A stretch of DNA of 64,000 nucleotides. Origin: Amycolatopsis oliviviridis. Lineage in GTDB: Bacteria > Actinomycetota > Actinomycetes > Mycobacteriales > Pseudonocardiaceae. Location of the stretch: positions 434,001-498,000 of the forward strand of contig NZ_BNAY01000008.1 of NCBI RefSeq assembly GCF_014654365.1. The letters run 5' to 3'. Of the stretch, positions 41,601 to 50,517 are shown piece by piece. Positions within the stretch are counted from its first letter, which is position 1. Every line of letters begins with the position of its first letter. The notes under the pieces were generated by a model, which saw only the letters and a program-made list of their open reading frames with translations, made no database searches and was not told the origin of the DNA. The translations under genes and the position numbers were made by a program.

Positions 41601-41626
41601 GACGAGTGCGGCGCGAGAAAGGTAAC
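41601..41626 (-). promoter_or_regulatory. ECF-type autoregulatory promoter of the sigma gene
   Basis: The reverse strand reads GTTACCT, TCTCG and CTCGTC in the same order and spacing as at 40708-40733. With the -10 CGTC at 41601-41604, transcription would start near 41594, leaving a 30-base leader with GAAAGG before the ATG at 41564. This supports self-activation, a known trait of ECF41 sigma factors. Confidence 0.65.
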
Positions 41627-41635
41627 CGAACCGGC

Positions 41636-43522
41636 TCAGACGTCCCGGATGGGCGTCTTCACCGTCTTCTTCATGCCGGGGTTCTTCGTCTCCGGCTTCT
41701 TCTGCGGCTCCGGCTCGACGGCCGGGCCGCCGATGCCAGAGTCGATCGCCGCCGTGACGATCAGGTTCCGCTCGTCGGACGAGATGACCTCACCGTCGAG
41801 GAGTTCCTGTGTCACCGCCCGCACATAGGTCACGAACTGGTCGTTCGACGAGTAATCCGACTCGTCGTCGATCACGTCGTTGATCGTGCAGCCGTTGCCG
41901 GTGTCGCGGTTCTCGACCTGGCTGTCCGCCGTGCCGACGAACACGGTATCCCGGACGTCGGAATCCGGGCAGGCGTCCGGACCCGGCGGGGCGGCGACGA
42001 TGGTGAACGCGCCGCCCTGTTCCGCCGAGACGTTGCCCGCCTTGTCCGAGGCCCGGTAGGTCAGCGTGTGCGTGCCGAGCGCGGTCACCTTGACCGGCGC
42101 GGTGTACACCGTCCAGGCACCGCCGTCCAGTTTGTACTCGATCTTGTCCACGCCGGACCCGGTGTCGGTCGCGGTCAGGTTGATGGTCGCGTCCTCGATG
42201 TAGGACCAGCTTCCGTCCAGATCACCGCTCACCACCACGGAGACGACCGGCGCGGTGCTGTCGTCGCCTTCGACGATGGTGAAGGTCGCCGTGCCTTCCG
42301 CCGAGACGTTGCCCGCCTTGTCGGTCGCCTTGTAGTTCACCGTGTGCGCGCCGACGACGGTCAGCGCGAGCGGCGCCGAGTACGTCAGCCACGGGCCACC
42401 GTCCAGTTTGTACTCGACCTTGCCGACACCCGATCCGGCGTCAGTGGCGGTCAGGGTCACGGTCGCCTTGCCGACGTAGTTCCCGGCGGCGTCCTTGGTG
42501 CCGGTCACCTCGGACGTCACGGTCGGCGCGGTGGTGTCACTGCTGACGACGGTGAAGTGCGCCATGCCCTCCGGCGAGACGTTGCCCGCCTTGTCCGACG
42601 CACGGTAGTGGACCATGTGCATCCCCGGCGCGGAAACCGCGACCGGAGCGGTGTACGCGGTCCACGCGCCTTCGTCCACTTTGTACTCGACCTTGTCGAC
42701 ACCGGAATCGGCGTCGGTGGCGGTCACCTTCACGGTCGCGGTGTCGAGGTAGTTGCCCGCGCCGTCCTTGGTCCCGGTCACTTCGGACGTCACCGTCGGC
42801 GGCGTCTTGTCACCGGGCTGGCCCGCGACGACGCTGAACGACGACATCCCTTCCGGGGAAACGTTCCCGGCCTTGTCGGTCGCCTTGTAGTGCACCATGT
42901 GCGAGCCCACGGCGTTGACCACCACGGGCGCCGAGTACGCGGTCCAGGCGCCGCCGTCGAGCTGGTACTCGACCTTGTCCACCCCGGACTGGCTGTCGGT
43001 GGCGGCCAGGTTCACCGTCGCGGAACCGACGTAGTTCCCGGCGGTGTCCTTGGTGCCGGTGACGTTGGCGGTCACCGTCGGCGGGGTGGTGTCGGGGTTG
43101 CCGCCGCCGTCGGTGACGACGAACTCCCCCATCATCTTGGTGTGCCCCTGGATCGTGCAGTGGAACCGGTACTTGCCAGGGGTCAGCGTCACGGTCGCTT
43201 CATGCTCGCCGTTCTGCTCGTCGTAGGGGTTGGCGACGATGTTGAGGGTGACATCGTGGTTGTAGCCCGGGGTCTCGGTGTCGAACGTCAGCGTGTGCGA
43301 CATCGTCGAGCCGAGGGCTTCGGTGTTCTTGAACAGGATCTTGGTCTCGCCCGCCACCGCGGTGGTCGGCGCGCTGAGGTAGTGGTCGGTGCTGTCGCCG
43401 GCGGTCCATTCCAGGGTCTGGACGGGTGCGGCGACGGCGGGTGCGGACGAGGCCGGCAGCACCAGGCCTGCCAGCGCGAGCGCCGCGGCCAGCAAGGCCA
43501 CGACGAGGGTTCTTGGGGACAT
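41636..43522 (-). CDS. Secreted cupredoxin with four Ig-like/OmpL47-type repeats
   Basis: 628 residues with a Sec signal (VVALLAAALALAGLVLPASSAPAVAA). About 35-135 is a cupredoxin-like domain: MSHTLTFDTETPG and YRFHCTIQGHTKMMG give the His, Cys, His and Met of a type-1 copper site. Four tandem repeats of about 90 residues follow (about 145-515), each with 'TGTKD.AGNY...ATV...ATD..SGV.KVEYKLDGG.W..Y.AP' and 'YKA.DKAGNVS.EG'. They act as spacers or binding modules. A module of about 70 residues (NGCTINDVIDDES) is shared with the next protein. It ends in a Pro/Lys-rich tail. It probably carries electrons for the neighbouring oxidoreductases outside the cell. Confidence 0.83.
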   Translation of the reverse strand: MSPRTLVVALLAAALALAGLVLPASSAPAVAAPVQTLEWTAGDSTDHYLSAPTTAVAGETKILFKNTEALGSTMSHTLTFDTETPGYNHDVTLNIVANPYDEQNGEHEATVTLTPGKYRFHCTIQGHTKMMGEFVVTDGGGNPDTTPPTVTANVTGTKDTAGNYVGSATVNLAATDSQSGVDKVEYQLDGGAWTAYSAPVVVNAVGSHMVHYKATDKAGNVSPEGMSSFSVVAGQPGDKTPPTVTSEVTGTKDGAGNYLDTATVKVTATDADSGVDKVEYKVDEGAWTAYTAPVAVSAPGMHMVHYRASDKAGNVSPEGMAHFTVVSSDTTAPTVTSEVTGTKDAAGNYVGKATVTLTATDAGSGVGKVEYKLDGGPWLTYSAPLALTVVGAHTVNYKATDKAGNVSAEGTATFTIVEGDDSTAPVVSVVVSGDLDGSWSYIEDATINLTATDTGSGVDKIEYKLDGGAWTVYTAPVKVTALGTHTLTYRASDKAGNVSAEQGGAFTIVAAPPGPDACPDSDVRDTVFVGTADSQVENRDTGNGCTINDVIDDESDYSSNDQFVTYVRAVTQELLDGEVISSDERNLIVTAAIDSGIGGPAVEPEPQKKPETKNPGMKKTVKTPIRDV

Positions 43523-43592
43523 CGCAGGGAAACCTTCCGTACAGGGAGACCGGCCGGGCGCGCGGAATCCACGCGCCCGGCCGGTTTTCGCG

Positions 43593-46500
43593 CTACAGCT
43601 GCCGCACCCGGATGTTGCGGAACTCCATCAGGTCGTTGTCACCGTGGTTCTGCAGACCGATGAACCCGCTGACGAACTGCCGGAAGTCGGTCGACGGGTC
43701 GCCCGCCCGCGACGACTGGATCCCCGGCGCGTTCTCGAACTCGTTGATCACGACGCCGTTGCGGCTGATCGTGTACTTCTGCCCGACGACCTTGACCTCG
43801 TACTCGTTCCAGGTCCCCTTCGGCTTCACGCCCGCCTGGTCCAGCGGCCGCGGGTCGAAGTTGTAGATCGACCCGGTCTTCTGCGGCTCACCGGTGGCCC
43901 CGTCGTACAGCTGGACCTCGTGCCCGCAGTAGATCGCGACCCAGGCCTGCGACGTCTTCGCCGAACCGACCGTGCCGCAGCTGCCCGGCGGACGCTGCTC
44001 CAGCGGGGTGCGCGGGTCCGGGAACCGGACGAACACACCGCTGTTGGCACTGCCGCTCGGTGCGATGTCCTTGAACTGCAGCTTCACGGAGAAGTTGCCG
44101 AACTGCCGCGCCGAGTACCACAGCATGCCGAGCCCGCCCGACGGTCGCAGTGACCCGTCCGGCTGGATGGCGAACTGCCCGGACGGTGCCTGCGACCAGT
44201 TGCGGAACGACTCGGGCGTGCCGTCGTAGATCGCGTCGTAGCCGGTGACGCCCTTGTTGCCGATGGGCGACGCGGCGGCTGCGGCGTTGATCTTGTCCGA
44301 CTCGGCCGAGTTCAGCACGCCGAGGTCGCCCAGCCGGTCCACGGCCTGGGTGACGTGGTTGACGAAACCGGCGTGGGAGGTCCACGTGCTCTCGTCGTCG
44401 ATCATGTCGTCGACCGTGCACCCGCCACCGGCGTTCCGGTTGGTCACCCCGGTGTCGGTGTCACCGATGGTCACCGTGGCACCGGAATCCGCCACGAAAC
44501 ACCCGACGCTCACCGAGTTCCGCGTGGTGACCGTCTCGCCGTCCGCGTAGGTCACGGTCAGCTTGGCGGTGTAGAGACCCGTGCGGGGGTAGGTGTGCCG
44601 CGGGTCGGCCTGGGTCGAGATCGTGCCGTCGCCGAACTCCCACTTGTAGGAGACGCCGCCGGACTTCGACCCGGTGAAGGCCGCGGTGAGCGGCTTGTTC
44701 TGCACCATCGTCGACACCACCGCCGCGGACGGGGTGGCCTCGCCGCCGGTGTAGCTGATCTTCAGCAGCTTCTGGTTGTTGTTCACGGTGAAGAAGCCGC
44801 CGCCGTAGTCGAGTACGTACAGCGCGCCGTCCGGCCCGAACTTGGCGTCCATCCACTGGTTCAGCTTGGTGTCGCCACCACCGGTCGGGATGATCTGCCG
44901 CACGGTCTCGGCGAACACCGGCGGATCCTGCTTCGCGACGCCCGCCGGGTCGACGGTGACCGCGATCCGGTTCTGGCCGTTGCTCTGGTCACCGATGAAC
45001 CACTTGTCGTTCCAGTAGGACGGCCACGCCACCCCGCTGGTGGTGTTGACCAGTTCGCGGTGATACGTCGGCCCGGTCATCACCGCCTGGCCGCCGCCCT
45101 TGAGGTAGGGCTGCGTGTAGGTGGCCTCGGCCGCGTTGTACGTCGGGACGGAGCTGTTGGGACGGTTGGGGAACACCGGCCCGCCGCCGTCCGGCGAGTA
45201 CCAGATCATGTTCTTCTTGATCGGCGGCAGGTTCACCAGGCCGGTGTTGCGCGGCGAGGTGTTGACCGGGTTGTCGCAGTCGTACCAGCCGGTGAGCACC
45301 GCGGCGTCGGTGCTGCTGCGGTCGCGGTACGGCTGCTTGTTGCCCATGCAGTACGGCCAGCCCTGGTTGCCCGCCTCGGTGATGATCGTGGCGGTCTCGT
45401 ACTTGGCCGGGCCGAGTTCGGGGCTCGGCGAGGACGCGTCCGGACCGACCCAGGCCGCGGTCAGCCAGTTGGTCTTCTTGTCGACTTGCAGACGCGAGAT
45501 GTTCCGCACGCCCATCACGTAGATCTCGGGCCTGGTCTTGTTGCCGGGGTCGTTGGCCTCGGGGAACAGGTTGCCCGCCGGGTTGGTGTAGGTACCGTCG
45601 GCCTCGGGGTGGATCCGCAGGATCTTGCCGTTGAGGTCGTTGGTGTTACCGGCGGTGCGGCGCGCGTCCTGGAACGAGACGCCCTTGTAGTCCTGGGTCC
45701 AGTTGTTGCCGGAGTACCCGTTGGAGCCCTGCGACGAGTTGCTGTCACCGGAACCGATGTAGAGGTTCCCGTCCTTGTCGAAGTCCATCCCGCCGCCGGC
45801 GTGGCAGCAGCTGTGGACCTGGACGTCCCACGACAGCAGATCCTTGCGGGTCGCCTGGTCCAGCGTCTGGTTCTTCAGGTCGTAGGTGAACCGCGAGACC
45901 GTGCGCTTGCCGATCCGCTTGTCGATGTCGACCGACGCGTGCGGCATCCAGTAGGCGTACATGAAGCCGTTCTCGCTGAACTTCGGGTCCAGCACGAGAC
46001 CGAGGAGGCCTTCCTCGTTCTTGACCAGTTCGTCGCCGCTGCCGCGGTTGCCCATCACCTTCAGCGTGGTGAGCAGCTTCGGCTTCTTGGTGACCGGGTC
46101 CCACTGGTGGATCGTGCCGCAGCCGGCGCCGATCTCGGGGTTGGTCCAGTCGTTCGGCGCGGGCACCGTGTTGCCGGCGCAGGCCGCGCGGCCGATGTAG
46201 AAGACCCGGCCGTTCGGCGCGATGGTGAGCCCGTGCGGCTCGCCCATCTGGTCCAGCTGACCGGTCTGGTTGATCCCGGTCAGGCGTTCGACCTTGTAGT
46301 TGGCCGCGATACCCGCCTTGCAGTCACCGCGCACCATGCCGGTGGTCCACTTCAGCGCGCCGAGGATGTGGCTGCGGAACTGGGCTTCGCCGTAGCTCGC
46401 CTCGGTCCGGCCCATCCCGGAGTAGAAGGAACGGCCGCCGTCGTAGTCACGGCACCACGAGATCGGGTGGAACGCGCCGTTGGCGCCGACTCCCGGCTTG

Positions 46501-47558
46501 TAGGTCGATTCCTCGACCTGCGCGACGGTGTGGACGGTGCCGACCGGGTTGACCTCCCAGTTGAGCCACCGGTCCGTGCGGACCCACTTCTGCGGCAGCC
46601 CCGCCGTGGTGGGGTTCGCCTTGTCGAGGACGTCGACCGTGGCCTCGGCCGGCGCGTTCTCCGGCGGCGGCGGGGTGTTCGACTGGTCCTTGAACAGCTT
46701 GAAGTCGGCCAGCTGGGTGGCCGACTCACCGGCGTTGGCGGTGATGTTCAGCCGGTAGTTCGCATACGCCGTGGTGTTGGCGAAGGTGAAGGTCCGGCTC
46801 TGGAACCGCTCGGGGAACACCTCGTTGGTGCGGGTGTCCAGATCGGTCCACGTGGTCCCGTCGTTGGAACCCTGCAGGGTCCAGTTCTTGGGGTCACGTC
46901 CGGCGAAGTCGTTCGCCGAGACGAGCGCGTAGCTGCTCACGGCGACCGGCGCGGCCAGCTTGTAGGCGACCCAGGCGGTGTTCGTGAAGGCCAGCCACTT
47001 GGTGTTCTCGTTGTTGTCGGCCAGCTTGTCCTTGCCCTCGTTGGGTGCGTTCTCCGCGCTCGCGGTGACCGACGCGACCGCCTCCGGCGTGGGACGCGCC
47101 CCCACCGGACGTGCGCCGATCAGACCGGAGAACCACTGCGAGCCGTCCTGGGCGCGTGCGGCGTCCGACAGCCCGAGGAAGCCGCCGCCCGCCTTCATGT
47201 AGTTCTGCAGCGAGGTTTCCTGGTCGCGGTTGAGCGTGATGCCCTGCGCGGAAAGGAAGACGACGCCGCGGTACTTCGCGAGGTTGGCGCCGGTGAACAC
47301 CGCGGGGTCCGAAGAGGACGACACGGTGATCCCGTTCGCCTGGCCCAGGCTTGCGATCGCGTCCGTGGCGCGCAAGACGGGGTCCTTCTGGTCCGCGGCG
47401 GTGCCGTGGAAGACCAGGACGTTGACCGGGACGTTCGTCGCGGCTTCGGCGGTCACCGGGGCGATGGCCAGGGGAAGCCCGGAGGTGACGACGGCACCGA
47501 CCGCCAGCGCGGCCAGTGACCGTCTGCGGAGCCGTCGTTGCGAAAAGATTCGTCTCAA
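43593..47558 (-). CDS. Secreted ThuA/PQQ-type sugar dehydrogenase multidomain protein
   Basis: 1321 residues; the TTG at 47558, seven bases after AAAGGAG, starts a protein with an RR-rich signal (RRLRRRSLAALAVGAVVTSG). A ThuA-like glutamine-amidotransferase fold (VNVLVFHGTAADQKD... GGGFLGLSDAA) is interrupted by an F5/8C-type module (NNENTKWLAFTN, NWTLQGSNDGTTW) and resumes (WLNWEVNPVGTVHTVAQV, HPISWCRDYDGGRSFYSGMG). A glucose/sorbosone-dehydrogenase-type beta-propeller follows (SCCHAGGGMDFDKDGNLYIGSGD; WPYCMGN). Then come a PKD domain (YKWEFGDGTISTQADPRHTYP), the shared GCTVDDMIDDES module, and a DUF1080-type sandwich at the C-terminus. It probably oxidises or cleaves sugar polymers. Confidence 0.85.
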   Translation of the reverse strand: MRRIFSQRRLRRRSLAALAVGAVVTSGLPLAIAPVTAEAATNVPVNVLVFHGTAADQKDPVLRATDAIASLGQANGITVSSSSDPAVFTGANLAKYRGVVFLSAQGITLNRDQETSLQNYMKAGGGFLGLSDAARAQDGSQWFSGLIGARPVGARPTPEAVASVTASAENAPNEGKDKLADNNENTKWLAFTNTAWVAYKLAAPVAVSSYALVSANDFAGRDPKNWTLQGSNDGTTWTDLDTRTNEVFPERFQSRTFTFANTTAYANYRLNITANAGESATQLADFKLFKDQSNTPPPPENAPAEATVDVLDKANPTTAGLPQKWVRTDRWLNWEVNPVGTVHTVAQVEESTYKPGVGANGAFHPISWCRDYDGGRSFYSGMGRTEASYGEAQFRSHILGALKWTTGMVRGDCKAGIAANYKVERLTGINQTGQLDQMGEPHGLTIAPNGRVFYIGRAACAGNTVPAPNDWTNPEIGAGCGTIHQWDPVTKKPKLLTTLKVMGNRGSGDELVKNEEGLLGLVLDPKFSENGFMYAYWMPHASVDIDKRIGKRTVSRFTYDLKNQTLDQATRKDLLSWDVQVHSCCHAGGGMDFDKDGNLYIGSGDSNSSQGSNGYSGNNWTQDYKGVSFQDARRTAGNTNDLNGKILRIHPEADGTYTNPAGNLFPEANDPGNKTRPEIYVMGVRNISRLQVDKKTNWLTAAWVGPDASSPSPELGPAKYETATIITEAGNQGWPYCMGNKQPYRDRSSTDAAVLTGWYDCDNPVNTSPRNTGLVNLPPIKKNMIWYSPDGGGPVFPNRPNSSVPTYNAAEATYTQPYLKGGGQAVMTGPTYHRELVNTTSGVAWPSYWNDKWFIGDQSNGQNRIAVTVDPAGVAKQDPPVFAETVRQIIPTGGGDTKLNQWMDAKFGPDGALYVLDYGGGFFTVNNNQKLLKISYTGGEATPSAAVVSTMVQNKPLTAAFTGSKSGGVSYKWEFGDGTISTQADPRHTYPRTGLYTAKLTVTYADGETVTTRNSVSVGCFVADSGATVTIGDTDTGVTNRNAGGGCTVDDMIDDESTWTSHAGFVNHVTQAVDRLGDLGVLNSAESDKINAAAAASPIGNKGVTGYDAIYDGTPESFRNWSQAPSGQFAIQPDGSLRPSGGLGMLWYSARQFGNFSVKLQFKDIAPSGSANSGVFVRFPDPRTPLEQRPPGSCGTVGSAKTSQAWVAIYCGHEVQLYDGATGEPQKTGSIYNFDPRPLDQAGVKPKGTWNEYEVKVVGQKYTISRNGVVINEFENAPGIQSSRAGDPSTDFRQFVSGFIGLQNHGDNDLMEFRNIRVRQL

Positions 47559-47577
47559 GTTCTCGCTCCTTTCGAGG

Positions 47578-48597
47578 CTAGTGGTGGGAATGGGCCGAGG
47601 CGCCCGTCGCGTTCGGGGCGGCCGTGGTGCCGTGCTGGTGTCCCTTGAAGCGGTCGATCGCCTCCTGGGCGCCCGCGGGCATCCCGCCGTCGGCGTTGCG
47701 GACCAGGAACACCCCGGACATGCCGTCGTCCGAGTGCTGCTGGACGTGGCAGTGATACATCCACGCGCCCGGCCCGACACCGTCACCGGCGATCACCTGG
47801 AACCCGAAGGAGTTGCCGGGGTCCAGGGTCTTGTTGTCGACGATCGGGGCGTTGTCGGTCGCGCTGGTGAGCATGCCGGTGCGGGTGTCCGCCCAGCGGT
47901 GCGCGTGCAGGTGGAAGGTGTGCATCAGGTTGCCGTGCCCGATGCAGATGAATTCGACGCGTTCGCCGAGGTTCGCCTCGAAGATCGGCGTGTTCGGGGC
48001 GATCTGGTGGTTGATCCACATCTCGGTGAACACCACGGTGAACTGCTTGCTGGGCAGCAGATCGCCGCGTTTACGCACGATCAGGCCACCGTAGAGGCCT
48101 TTCAGCAGGCCGATGGTGCCGTGGTCGCCGTCGAACGCGTGGTCGTGGTAATGCCAGTACCCCGCGCTGCCGGGCATCCAGAAACCGTTGGCCGCCTGGT
48201 AGGCCGTCCGCGTCTTCCAGGTGTAGGTCTTGGTCTCGTAGGGCTTGTTGAAGGAATCGTTGAACGGCGAACCGTCGGATTTGGTGTCGTAGTTGACGCC
48301 GTGCGGATGGATCGACAGCCGTTTGTCGGTGTTGTTGACCAGCTCGATCACCAGCGTGTCACCCTCGTAGCACTCCAGGAGCGGCCCGGGGATCGTCGGC
48401 TTGCCGGGCTCGAGCCCGTAACCGACCCGGGTCGAGCCGGGAACGTAGTCGGCGTAGACGGTGATGTTGCGGGTCATCCCCGCCGCGGCGGCCGGTGCCG
48501 AACCGGCGCTCGCCGACACCACGACCGGGGCGATCACCCCGGCCGCGGTGCCCGCGAGCATCGATCTGCGGGACAGCCCGCGTTTCTTGTTGTCCAT
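47578..48597 (-). CDS. Two-domain multicopper oxidase (small laccase type)
   Basis: 339 residues; Tat signal (GLSRRSMLAGTAAGVIAPVVV). The four copper motifs are present: SIHPHGV, GYWHYHDH, HTFHLHAHRW and MYHCHVQQHSDDGM. Length and order fit the two-domain laccases of actinomycetes, which work as trimers. The C-terminus is His-rich (GHQHGTTAAPNATGASAHSHH), perhaps loading copper. It sits between the ThuA/PQQ protein (19-base gap) and secreted isomerase-like protein, so it may oxidise a product or regenerate an acceptor for the sugar dehydrogenases. Confidence 0.92.
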   Translation of the reverse strand: MDNKKRGLSRRSMLAGTAAGVIAPVVVSASAGSAPAAAAGMTRNITVYADYVPGSTRVGYGLEPGKPTIPGPLLECYEGDTLVIELVNNTDKRLSIHPHGVNYDTKSDGSPFNDSFNKPYETKTYTWKTRTAYQAANGFWMPGSAGYWHYHDHAFDGDHGTIGLLKGLYGGLIVRKRGDLLPSKQFTVVFTEMWINHQIAPNTPIFEANLGERVEFICIGHGNLMHTFHLHAHRWADTRTGMLTSATDNAPIVDNKTLDPGNSFGFQVIAGDGVGPGAWMYHCHVQQHSDDGMSGVFLVRNADGGMPAGAQEAIDRFKGHQHGTTAAPNATGASAHSHH

Positions 48598-48611
48598 TGT
48601 GGATTCCCCAG

Positions 48612-49502
48612 TTAGAAGCGGACGTTACGGAGATAGGTGAATCCGGTCTGGGCGGTGCTCAGGGGATCCGTGGGGTTGTCGTGCTCGACGATGTACTCGT
48701 GCAGATTCGGGCGGGTGCAGCCGAAGATGCGGGGGAAGTCGATGACGCCCTTGCCGGGGTCGACCATCTTGCCGTCCGCGGTCCGGTCCTTGACGTGGTA
48801 CTGCACCACGCGCGGGAAGTGCTGCCGGTACAGCGAAATCGGGTCGACCCCGCCTTCCACCGCCCAGAACAGGTCGATCTCCAGGTGCACGTAACGCGGG
48901 TTGGTGCCCCTGGCGAGCACGTCGTACGGGCGCACGCCGTCGATGGCCGCGAACTCGTGCGCGTGGTTGTGGTAGCCGAGCGGGATCCCCGCCTGGCGGA
49001 ACTTCCGCGCCGCCGTGTCGAGCCGCCCGGCGAACTGCTTCCAGCCGTCGAGGGTGTCGAAGGCCGCGAACGGCACGTTGGCCCGGGTGTTCCCGAGGAC
49101 CTTCGCGTCCGCGATGGTCTTGTCGAGGTCACCGTCGATGCCGACGTGCGTGGACGTCGCCTTGATGTGGTTCTTGTCCAGCAGCCCGCGGAACTCCTGC
49201 GCCGTACGGCCGTAGGTCCCGGCGAGTTCGACCTTCCGGTAGCCGATGTCCGCCAGCGCGGACAGGGTTCCCGGCAGATCGGCCTGCAACGCGGTGCGCA
49301 GGGAGTAGAGCTGGATGCTGATCTTGTCCACCGGGACCCGGCCATGACCGTGGCCGTGCCCCTGGGTCTCCGCCTCGGTCGAGGTGGCGGCGTTCGCGAG
49401 GCCCGGCAGGGTCACCGCCGCGCCGACCGCGACGGCCGCCGTCGCGGCGCCCCGGAGTAACGCCCGTCGAGAGTGGAACCGCTCAGCTTCTTCACCGCAC
49501 AT
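48612..49502 (-). CDS. Secreted xylose-isomerase-like TIM-barrel protein
   Basis: 296 residues; Tat signal (HSRRALLRGAATAAVAVGAAVTLPG), then a His-rich stretch (GHGHGHGRV). The barrel carries ISIQLYSLRTALQADLPGTLSALADIGYRKVELAG, GYHNHAHEF, HLEIDLFWAVEGGVDP and YHVKDR, with the conserved H, E, D and H that bind a divalent metal in the AP-endonuclease-2/isomerase superfamily. A secreted member is unusual because these enzymes normally act on sugar phosphates in the cytoplasm; here it probably acts on free or oxidised sugars. The genes are 14 bases apart from the laccase. Confidence 0.85.
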   Translation of the reverse strand: MCGEEAERFHSRRALLRGAATAAVAVGAAVTLPGLANAATSTEAETQGHGHGHGRVPVDKISIQLYSLRTALQADLPGTLSALADIGYRKVELAGTYGRTAQEFRGLLDKNHIKATSTHVGIDGDLDKTIADAKVLGNTRANVPFAAFDTLDGWKQFAGRLDTAARKFRQAGIPLGYHNHAHEFAAIDGVRPYDVLARGTNPRYVHLEIDLFWAVEGGVDPISLYRQHFPRVVQYHVKDRTADGKMVDPGKGVIDFPRIFGCTRPNLHEYIVEHDNPTDPLSTAQTGFTYLRNVRF

Positions 49503-49512
49503 GAAACCGCCC

Positions 49513-50517
49513 TCACTTCTGGTTGCTGAAAGCCGCGTCGAAGGCCGCCGACGGCTTGTCGAACAGGAGCCCCCGCAGATAGGTCACGGCTTCCGCCGCG
49601 CCCCGGAGCCGGTCCATGCCGGCGTCCTCCCACTCCACCGAGATCGGACCGGCGTAGCCGATCGAATTCAGTGCGCGGAAACAGTCCTCCCAGGGCACGT
49701 CGCCGTGCCCGGTCGAAACGAAGTCCCAGCCGCGTCGGGGATCTCCCCAGGGGAGATGCGAGCCGAGCCTTCCGTTCCGGCCGTCGAACCGCTTCCTGGT
49801 GTCCTTGCAGTCCACGTGGTAGATCCGGTCGGCGAAATCGAGGATGAAACCGACCGGGTCGAGGTCCTGCCAGATGAAATGCGAAGGATCCCAATTCAGC
49901 CCGAATGCCGGACGGTTGCCGACAGCTTCGAGCGCACGTTTCGTGGTCCAGTAGTCGTAAGCGATCTCCGAGGGATGCACCTCGTGCGCGAACCGCACGC
50001 CGACCTCGTCGAAGACATCGAGGATCGGGTTCCACCGGTCGGCGAAGTCGGAGTAGCCCTCGTCGATGACCGCCTGCGAGACCGGCGGGAACATCGCGAC
50101 GTACTTCCAGGTCTTCGAACCGGTGAAGCCGATCACCGTGTCCACGCCGAGTTTCGCCGCCGCGCGGGCGGTGTCGGCCATTTCCTTCGCGGCCCGCTGC
50201 CGGACGCCTTCCGGTTCACCGTCGCCCCACACCCTCGAAGGGATGATGGCCTGGTGGCGTTCGTCGATCGGGTCGTCACAGATGGCCTGGCCGACGAGGT
50301 GGTTGGAGATCGCCCACACCTTGAGCCCGTGTTCGGCGAGCAGCTTCAGACGGCCGGGCACATAGTCCTCTTCGGACAGTGCGCGGTCGACTTCGAAGTG
50401 GTCGCCGGAACACGCGATTTCGAGGCCGTCGTAGCCCCATTCACTGGCCAGCCTGCACACCTCGGTGAACGGGAGATCCGCCCACTGACCGGTGAACAGG
50501 GTGATCGGACGGCTCAT
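49513..50517 (-). CDS. Cytoplasmic sugar isomerase/epimerase-like TIM barrel
   Basis: 334 residues without a signal peptide. Metal-site motifs: GYDGLEIACSGDHFEV, RFAHEVHPSEIAYDYW, GLNWDPSHFIWQDLDPVGFI, YHVDCKDTRKRFDG and ISVEWEDAGMDR, typical of the xylose-isomerase-like barrel involved in inositol and keto-sugar catabolism. Its ATG overlaps the TGA of the upstream ThuA/PQQ gene by ATGA, so the two are co-translated. It probably handles the sugar released and imported after the extracellular step. Confidence 0.88.
   Translation of the reverse strand: MSRPITLFTGQWADLPFTEVCRLASEWGYDGLEIACSGDHFEVDRALSEEDYVPGRLKLLAEHGLKVWAISNHLVGQAICDDPIDERHQAIIPSRVWGDGEPEGVRQRAAKEMADTARAAAKLGVDTVIGFTGSKTWKYVAMFPPVSQAVIDEGYSDFADRWNPILDVFDEVGVRFAHEVHPSEIAYDYWTTKRALEAVGNRPAFGLNWDPSHFIWQDLDPVGFILDFADRIYHVDCKDTRKRFDGRNGRLGSHLPWGDPRRGWDFVSTGHGDVPWEDCFRALNSIGYAGPISVEWEDAGMDRLRGAAEAVTYLRGLLFDKPSAAFDAAFSNQK

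Noticed and set aside
44355..47519. 1054-codon forward open frame
   Set aside because: Antisense to the ThuA/PQQ gene, with low-complexity Val/Arg/Gly content and no motifs; a shadow.
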